Part shown: piece after piece, positions 58,874 to 64,000 of the stretch
Position numbering within the stretch: position 1 is the stretch's first letter
Layout of the letters: every line of letters starts with the position of its first letter
Source: Terriglobia bacterium
GTDB lineage: Bacteria; Acidobacteriota; Terriglobia; Terriglobales; Acidobacteriaceae
Length of the DNA stretch: 64,000 bases
Direction: 5' to 3'
NCBI GenBank assembly: GCA_020073525.1
Contig: JAIQFA010000021.1
Location: 1 to 64,000, forward strand
Position numbers and translations under genes: made by a program
The notes under the pieces: generated by a model
Seen by the model: the letters and a program-made list of their open reading frames with translations, nothing else
The model's database searches: none
Told to the model about the DNA's origin: nothing

Positions 58874-60238
58874 ATGTCCAGTCAATCCGCCGCAACGTTG
58901 CGCAAACAATCCGCAGCTTCGTCGCCCACCGAGCGCATTCTCTCCTGGGGGCGATACCCGAAGTCCGCGCACCAACGCGTTCACAAGCCGGCGTGGAACG
59001 ACCAAGTGCCCGACATTCTCAGATTGGCCGGGCCTGGTTTCCTGCTGCCCTACGGCCTCGGCCGCAGCTATGGAGATTCCTGTCTCAATGGCGGCCGCGA
59101 ACTAGTCGACTGCCGCCGCCTGAATCGCATTCTCGGCTTCGACGAAGCCACTGGCATGCTGCGCTGCGAAAGCGGCGTTAGCCTCTCCGATATCATCGAC
59201 GTATTTCTTCCTAAGGGATGGTTCCTTCCGGTCACGCCTGGCACCCGCTTCGTCACCGTGGGCGGTGCAATTGCCAACGACGTTCATGGCAAGAACCATC
59301 ATTGTGCGGGAACCTTCGGAGCGCACGTCCACCAGATCGGCCTGCATCGCTCGAACGATGGCCTGGTCGTCTGCAATTCCGAGCACAATTCCAACATGCT
59401 GCGCGCCACCATCGGCGGGCTTGGCCTGACCGGCGTGATCGCTTGGGCCGACATTCAACTTAAGCGCGTGGCGGGCCCTTGGATCGACGCGGAGTCCAAA
59501 CCTTTTGAGTCGCTCAATACATTTCTCGACCTAAGCCGCGAAAGCAACGAAAGCTTCGAATACACCGTGGCTTGGCTTGACTGCTTTGCCGGCAAGAACC
59601 TCCGCGGCATCTTCTTTCGCGGCAATCATGCCGCCCACCCTGGTGAGAATCGTCGCCCCAAACGCGGACCGAAGGTGCCTTTCGCTTTGCCGGGCTGGAT
59701 GTTGAACCGCTACTCGATGAAGGCCTTCAACACGGCCTACTACGAATATCACGCTGGCAAGAAAGGCACGCGGTGTGTGCCTTACGATTCCTTTTTCTAC
59801 CCGCTGGATTCGATCCGGCAATGGAACCTGCTCTACGGCAGACAAGGGTTCCTGCAATATCAGTGCGTCATCCCAGAAACGAACGTTGCCGCGTTCGAGG
59901 AGTTACTCGACCGCATCGCCCGCTCCGGCATGGGCTCGTTTCTGGGCGTGTTAAAGCAATTCGGCTCCGCACCACCAGCCGGAATGCTGTCATTCCCGCG
60001 CCCGGGACTTACCCTCGCGCTCGACTTCACGATGCGCGGCGAACGCACACTCCAACTTATGCAGTCGCTCGATGATATTGTCCGGCAAAGTGGTGGAGCG
60101 CTCTATCCCGCCAAAGATGCCCGCATGGATCCAGCGCTGTTTGAAGCGTCGTTCCCACGCTGGCGTAGTTTTGTTCCTTACATCGACCCGAAAATGTCTT
60201 CCTCATTCTGGCGGCGCGTAACGGGGGCCCAATCATGA
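58874..60238 (+). CDS. dprE1: Decaprenylphosphoryl-ribose 2'-oxidase-like FAD enzyme
   Basis: A 454-residue VAO-family flavoenzyme. It would oxidise polyprenyl-phospho-ribose at C2'. FAD-binding LPYGLGRSYGDSCLN; VTPGTRFVTVGGAIANDVHGKNHHCAGTFGAHV with the family His; ATIGGLGLTGVI; and near the C-terminus LYPAKDARM with the active-site Lys. The position of the mycobacterial benzothiazinone-reactive Cys (GWNVCVDF) reads GLTLALDF, so it is Ala (~381). Its stop overlaps dprE2 by four bases (ATGA), coupling the two enzymes. Confidence 0.9.
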   Translation: MSSQSAATLRKQSAASSPTERILSWGRYPKSAHQRVHKPAWNDQVPDILRLAGPGFLLPYGLGRSYGDSCLNGGRELVDCRRLNRILGFDEATGMLRCESGVSLSDIIDVFLPKGWFLPVTPGTRFVTVGGAIANDVHGKNHHCAGTFGAHVHQIGLHRSNDGLVVCNSEHNSNMLRATIGGLGLTGVIAWADIQLKRVAGPWIDAESKPFESLNTFLDLSRESNESFEYTVAWLDCFAGKNLRGIFFRGNHAAHPGENRRPKRGPKVPFALPGWMLNRYSMKAFNTAYYEYHAGKKGTRCVPYDSFFYPLDSIRQWNLLYGRQGFLQYQCVIPETNVAAFEELLDRIARSGMGSFLGVLKQFGSAPPAGMLSFPRPGLTLALDFTMRGERTLQLMQSLDDIVRQSGGALYPAKDARMDPALFEASFPRWRSFVPYIDPKMSSSFWRRVTGAQS

Positions 60239-61035
60239 TGACCATCACCGCGCATCCCAAAACTACGCTCCCTGAAGCCGCTTCCGGCAAGACCATGAAG
60301 CGGGTCGTCATCCTCGGGGCCACGTCTGGCATTGCTTTGGAAGTCCAGCGGCAACTGGCTCATGAGGGGCGGGAGTTGCTGCTCGTAGCCCGTTCCTCCG
60401 AACGCCTTGCTGAACTGCAGGCTGACCTTTCCGTGCGGGGCGCACAACAAGTCTTCACTTACGCCGCTGACTTAGCTTCAGTTCAGCAGCATGCGTCTAT
60501 CTTCGATTTTGCGCGGCGCACGTTTCCTGACTTTGACACTGTGCTCCTGGCTTACGGCTCGATGCACGACCAGAAGGAATCCGAAATGTCGGTGGACGTT
60601 CTGCTGGAGGAATTGCAGGTCAATTTTGTGAGCGCTACCGCGCTGCTGACTTTGTTCGCCGCTGATTTGGAACGCCGGCGCACTGGATGCCTGGCTGCCA
60701 TCACGTCGGTTGCCGGAGATCGAGGACGCCGTTCCAACTATGTCTACGGTTCCACCAAAGGCGCGCTTTCCTTGTTCCTCCAGGGTCTCCGCAGCCGCCT
60801 CCATCCGGCCGGCGTCCGTGTCATCACCATTAAGCCCGGACCGGTGCAGACCCCGATGACCGACCACCTTCCGAACGCGGCGCGCTTTGCGGATCCGCAG
60901 CAGGTGGCCCGCGACATCGTACGCGCGCTCGAACGCCGTGGCCCGGATGTCCTTTACACGCCGAAGATCTGGCGCTATGTCATGGCCGCCGTCGAACATA
61001 TTCCGGAAGGCATTTTTAAACGCTTGCCGTTCTGA
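60235..61035 (+). CDS. dprE2: Decaprenylphosphoryl-2-keto-ribose reductase-like SDR
   Basis: A 266-residue short-chain dehydrogenase that would reduce the DprE1 product to polyprenyl-phospho-arabinose. Cofactor site VVILGATSGIALEVQRQLAHEG; LAYGSM; catalytic ITSVAGDRGRRSNYVYGSTKGALS (Ser, Tyr, Lys); and KPGPVQTPMT. The first ~20 residues (MTITAHPKTTLPEAAS) form an extra N-terminal tail; an internal ATG at 60295 is an alternative start. The gene overlaps dprE1. Confidence 0.9.
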   Translation: MMTITAHPKTTLPEAASGKTMKRVVILGATSGIALEVQRQLAHEGRELLLVARSSERLAELQADLSVRGAQQVFTYAADLASVQQHASIFDFARRTFPDFDTVLLAYGSMHDQKESEMSVDVLLEELQVNFVSATALLTLFAADLERRRTGCLAAITSVAGDRGRRSNYVYGSTKGALSLFLQGLRSRLHPAGVRVITIKPGPVQTPMTDHLPNAARFADPQQVARDIVRALERRGPDVLYTPKIWRYVMAAVEHIPEGIFKRLPF

Positions 61036-61241
61036 TCACTCTGGCACGTGGCTCATCGCGCAAGTTTGTAGCATCGGTGTAATTTGTCATCCTGAGCGAA
61101 GCGAAGGACCTGCTTGTGCTGACGCCCCGAAAAGCAGGTCCTTCGCTTCGCTCAGCATGACAAACTATATTTAGACGCGAATTACGAGACGCTGCGGTAG
61201 CTTTAGTAATCACATTTTCCGGATGAAGCCGAAAGCAATAA
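61036..61241. other. Intergenic space after dprE2
   Basis: Contains the 78-bp inverted repeat described separately; otherwise no gene or signal was seen. Genes on both sides converge here. Confidence 0.5.
61085..61162. repeat. Family D inverted repeat (TGTCATCCTGAGCG type)
   Basis: TGTCATCCTGAGCGAAGCGA (61085 on), AGGACCTGC, then after a 22-base loop the complement GCAGGTCCTTCGCTTCGCTC and AGCATGACA. Near-perfect ~29-bp arms (one mismatch). This unit is known to me as widespread in environmental genomes of several phyla. Confidence 0.85.
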
Positions 61242-61265
61242 AAGGGCCGCATCGCTGCGGCCCTT
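61242..61265 (-). terminator. Rho-independent terminator of pnp
   Basis: A 10-bp perfect stem AAGGGCCGCA-(loop GCGA on the minus strand)-TGCGGCCCTT is followed on the minus strand by TTTATTGC. It sits 27 bases after the pnp stop and, reading the other way, could also stop dprE2 transcripts. Confidence 0.85.
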
Positions 61266-61291
61266 CACTTCGCTATAACTGGGTACCGATC

Positions 61292-63742
61292 TTACCGTCT
61301 TCCGCGTCCACCGCCACCACCGCCGGAATGGCCACCGCCATGACCGCCGTGACCTCCCGAACCGCCGCCCGGTCTACCTCCACGTCCGCGACGCCGGCGA
61401 TTACGATCGCCACCGGCGGCGGGACGTCCCTCACGCGAACCACCACCCTCCGGACGCGCGGCGCCAGCCTCGACCGATGCTACCACTCCATCTACGCGGT
61501 TGAAGTTCGGCTCGTCATCGGCGTCGAAATCTGCGCCGCCTTCGATCACTGCCGTGGGCGCACCCTGGGGAACTGACGGTGCCGATGGCGCAGGGCCAGC
61601 CGACTCGTCCATCTCCGGAGGAGGCGGGGCCCCGCCCATCTTGGCGCGCTGCTCTTTCAGGATTGCCTTTCGCGACAACTTGATCCGATTCCCTTCGACG
61701 GCTAGAACTTTCACCAGCACCTGGTCGCCTTCTTTGAGTTCGTCGCGAACATCTTTGATTCTGTGTTCGGCAACTTCGCTGATGTGGAGCAGGCCGTCCA
61801 GGCCTGGGAGGATCTCGACGAACGCTCCAAAATCCGCCAGCCGGCTGACTTTACCGAGATAGGTCTTCCCTACTTCAGCCGATGCGGTCAGGTCCTTGAT
61901 AATCTGCAAAGCCTTGTTCGCCGAGACTTCATCGTTCGAAGCCACGTTGACCTTGCCCGAATCTTCGACGTCGATCTTGACGCCGGTCTGCTCGATGATG
62001 CTGCGAATCATCTTGCCTCCGGGCCCAATCACGTCGCGAATCTTGTCGACCGGAATCTGCAGGGTGTAGATACGCGGCGCGTAGGTCGAGACCTTCACGC
62101 GCGCCTCGGTCAGAATCTCGTCCATCTTTCCGAGAATGAACAACCGTCCACGCTGTGCCTGCGCCAGAGCCTCGCGCATGATCTGCGAAGTGATGCCCGC
62201 AACCTTGATATCCATTTGCAGCGCGGTGATGCCATCTTTGGTCCCGGCAACTTTGAAGTCCATGTCGCCGTAATGATCTTCCGCGCCGGCGATGTCGGTC
62301 AGGATGGCGTATTGCTCGCCTTCCTTCACCAATCCCATCGCAACGCCAGCCACGGGAGCAGTCAACGGCACGCCCGCATCCATCAGGGACAGCGAAGCGC
62401 CGCAGATCGTGGCCATCGATGACGATCCGTTCGACTCCAGAATGTCGGAGACGACGCGCATCGCGTACGGCCAGTTGTCTTCGGTCGGAAGCACCGCTGA
62501 AACCGCGCGCTCGGCGAGTGCGCCATGACCGATTTCGCGGCGTCCAGCGCCACGCATAAACCCGACTTCTCCCACCGAGAATGGCGGGAAGTTGTAGTGC
62601 AGCATGAAGCGCTTCTTGGCTTCGCCTTCAAAGCCCTCGAGACGCTGCATGTCGTCGCTGGTGCCGAGCGTGGTGGTAACCAACGCCTGGGTTTCACCGC
62701 GGGTAAAGACTGCGCTGCCGTGGGCGCGAGGCAGAACACCGGCTTCAATCCAGATCTCGCGGATCTGGTCGAACGCGCGTCCGTCCGGACGGCGCTTGTG
62801 ATCGATCACCTGGTTGCGGAAAATGCGCTCACGAAGGATCTCGTAGTACTTCTTGATCTTCGCCTTGCCCGCGTCGTCATCCTCGGGCACTGTGGCGAGC
62901 AATTCCTTCTCTATAACGCGAACCAGTTCATAGCTTTCGGATTTCGGATGCTTCGCGGTATCCAGAGCGTCGGCCAGTCGCGCACCAATCTTGGATTCCA
63001 AGCCCTTGATATACGCCTCGTCTAATTCCGGAGGTGTTACCGGGCGCTTCGGCTTGCCGACCTTGCTGCGCAGTTCGTTGATGGCGGCACAGATTTTCTT
63101 GATCTCGGTGTGAGCGAATTCGATCGCATCCACTACCGTCTCTTCTTTCACTTCTTTGGCCCCGGACTCGATCATGACAATCGCGTCGGCGGTGCCTACG
63201 ACCATGATGTTGAGCAGGCCCTCACGCATTTCTGTATAGGTGGGATTGGCGATGAAACGGCCGTCGATCAGGCCAACACGCACCGCCCCGATCGGACCGA
63301 GAAACGGAATATCGGAAAGGGTCAAGGCAGCGGAAGCAGCGTTAATGCCGCAAACATCGGGATCATTATCCGTATCAGCGGAGAGGACGAAGGCGATGAC
63401 CTGGGTCTCGCACTTGAAGCCTTCGGCGAACATCGGACGAACCGGCCGGTCAATCTGGCGGCTGGTAAGCACCTCGCGCTCGCTCATGCGCCCTTCGCGC
63501 TTGATAAAACCGCCGGGAATGCGTCCGCCGGCATAGGTGTACTCGCGATAGTCGACGGTAAGCGGAAAGAAGTCGATGCCCTCGCGGGGCTCGGGATTGG
63601 AGGTCGCGGCGGCGAGCACGACATTTTCGCCGAAGCGCACGACGGCCGAACCGCCGGCCTGCTTGGCAAGTTTTCCGGTTTCAATAGAGAGCTGTTTTCC
63701 GCCTGCGATTTCGACGGAAACTTTTGTGGCTTCAGGCTTCAT
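61292..63742 (-). CDS. pnp: Polyribonucleotide nucleotidyltransferase (PNPase)
   Basis: An 816-residue PNPase for 3'-5' phosphorolytic RNA decay. Two RNase PH-like cores (GRMSEREVLTSRQIDRPVRPMFAEGF; FMLHYNFPPFSVGEVGFMRGAGRREIGHGALAERA), metal Asp residues in DIAGAEDHYGDMDFKVAGT, a KH domain (KIRDVIGPGGKMIRSIIEQTGVKIDVED) and S1 (GKVSRLADFGAFVEILPGLDGLLHISEV). The C-terminal ~110 residues form a non-conserved Pro/Ala then Arg/Gly/His-rich tail (DRNRRRRGRGGRPGGGSGG), giving a length ~100 above E. coli PNPase. Downstream of rpsO, the classical order. Confidence 0.97.
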   Translation of the reverse strand: MKPEATKVSVEIAGGKQLSIETGKLAKQAGGSAVVRFGENVVLAAATSNPEPREGIDFFPLTVDYREYTYAGGRIPGGFIKREGRMSEREVLTSRQIDRPVRPMFAEGFKCETQVIAFVLSADTDNDPDVCGINAASAALTLSDIPFLGPIGAVRVGLIDGRFIANPTYTEMREGLLNIMVVGTADAIVMIESGAKEVKEETVVDAIEFAHTEIKKICAAINELRSKVGKPKRPVTPPELDEAYIKGLESKIGARLADALDTAKHPKSESYELVRVIEKELLATVPEDDDAGKAKIKKYYEILRERIFRNQVIDHKRRPDGRAFDQIREIWIEAGVLPRAHGSAVFTRGETQALVTTTLGTSDDMQRLEGFEGEAKKRFMLHYNFPPFSVGEVGFMRGAGRREIGHGALAERAVSAVLPTEDNWPYAMRVVSDILESNGSSSMATICGASLSLMDAGVPLTAPVAGVAMGLVKEGEQYAILTDIAGAEDHYGDMDFKVAGTKDGITALQMDIKVAGITSQIMREALAQAQRGRLFILGKMDEILTEARVKVSTYAPRIYTLQIPVDKIRDVIGPGGKMIRSIIEQTGVKIDVEDSGKVNVASNDEVSANKALQIIKDLTASAEVGKTYLGKVSRLADFGAFVEILPGLDGLLHISEVAEHRIKDVRDELKEGDQVLVKVLAVEGNRIKLSRKAILKEQRAKMGGAPPPPEMDESAGPAPSAPSVPQGAPTAVIEGGADFDADDEPNFNRVDGVVASVEAGAARPEGGGSREGRPAAGGDRNRRRRGRGGRPGGGSGGHGGHGGGHSGGGGGGRGRR

Positions 63743-63862
63743 AGGTCATCCTTAATTGATGGGCAGAAGGGCATGCGCGGGAGTACGGAGTCCGCATAGA
63801 CGGGCGTATGCCAGGGCCGCGGTTGGGAACGCACTTTGCAAAGGCTCTCGGAGTCTGGAACC

Positions 63863-63878
63863 GGCCCCACACGGGGCC
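63863..63878 (-). other. rpsO-pnp intergenic hairpin
   Basis: GGCCCC-GTGT-GGGGCC on the minus strand in the 146-base gap between rpsO and pnp. Comparable hairpins in this location are processing sites that regulate pnp in enterobacteria; here that role is only inferred from position. There is no T-run. Confidence 0.5.
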
Positions 63879-63888
63879 AGCTGCGCTG

Positions 63889-64000
63889 TTATTTGCGGAT
63901 GCCGAGCTTGGAAATAACGGTCTTGTACCGTTCCGAGTCGTACTTCTTCAGGTAGTCGAGCAGACTGCGACGCCGGCTCACCATCATGAGAAGTCCGCGG
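63889..64000 (-). CDS. rpsO: 30S ribosomal protein S15 (partial, C-terminal)
   Basis: The last ~36 codons of S15, cut by the window edge: [20 protein letters not shown] then [17 protein letters not shown]15 binds 16S rRNA in the central domain. It lies upstream of pnp on the same strand, the conserved bacterial arrangement. Confidence 0.95.
   Translation of the reverse strand, partial: RGLLMMVSRRRSLLDYLKKYDSERYKTVISKLGIRK

Overview
The window reads as a stretch of chromosome from a GC-rich, Gram-negative-type bacterium, most likely an acidobacterium of the Terriglobia (Koribacter-like). This is an inference from a GWxTD-domain protein, a Tad pilus locus with a TonB-like neighbour, bacillithiol-type BshC, and many dispersed palindromic intergenic repeats of the kind common in that phylum. 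No rRNA, tRNA, CRISPR array or prophage was recognised.

Layout. 1-1.4 kb: a 5'-truncated polytopic membrane protein. 1.4-9.0 kb: Tad/Flp pilus operon (flp, cpaB, cpaC, tadZ, tadA, tadB, tadC) followed by a DUF192 gene. 9.1-11.7 kb: an autoregulated-looking XRE regulator and a 714-aa TonB-like protein. 11.8-17.0 kb: 2-hydroxyacid dehydrogenase, gpmI, a hicB-hicA module, a DinB-like protein and eno. 17.2-17.7 kb: a peroxiredoxin-like gene with an in-frame TGA exactly at the catalytic cysteine, which is the strongest novelty candidate (probable selenoprotein). 17.9-31.5 kb: mostly single housekeeping or metabolic genes (GH57, penicillin acylase, HAD, LysE, BshC, GWxTD, membrane proteins, NDH-2). 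31.6-39.9 kb: TPR protein, NfeD, a low-GC patch with IS110 and RAYT-like transposase debris, then slipin, SPOR and ArsR genes. 40-47 kb: a large hybrid histidine kinase, an HD-GYP response regulator, and SIMPL and glycine-zipper secreted proteins.

47.4-53.6 kb holds a cell-wall sugar salvage group: a serine hydrolase fused to NamZ (DUF1343), a stand-alone paralogous serine hydrolase, murQ and murA. Together these would release MurNAc, convert MurNAc-6-P to GlcNAc-6-P and feed UDP-GlcNAc back into peptidoglycan.

53.6-61.0 kb holds two GT-C type membrane glycosyltransferases diverging from a HAD-UbiA fusion, dprE1 and dprE2. This is a nearly complete polyprenyl-phospho-arabinose route of the type known from mycobacteria, next to candidate glycosyltransferases that could use the lipid-linked sugar. 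61.3-64 kb is pnp with its terminator, and the 3' end of rpsO.

Intergenic spaces are full of at least seven families of paired-hairpin or inverted repeats, several of which run into the stop codons of neighbouring genes. Where an internal start was better supported than the longest open frame, the internal start is given and the reason stated.
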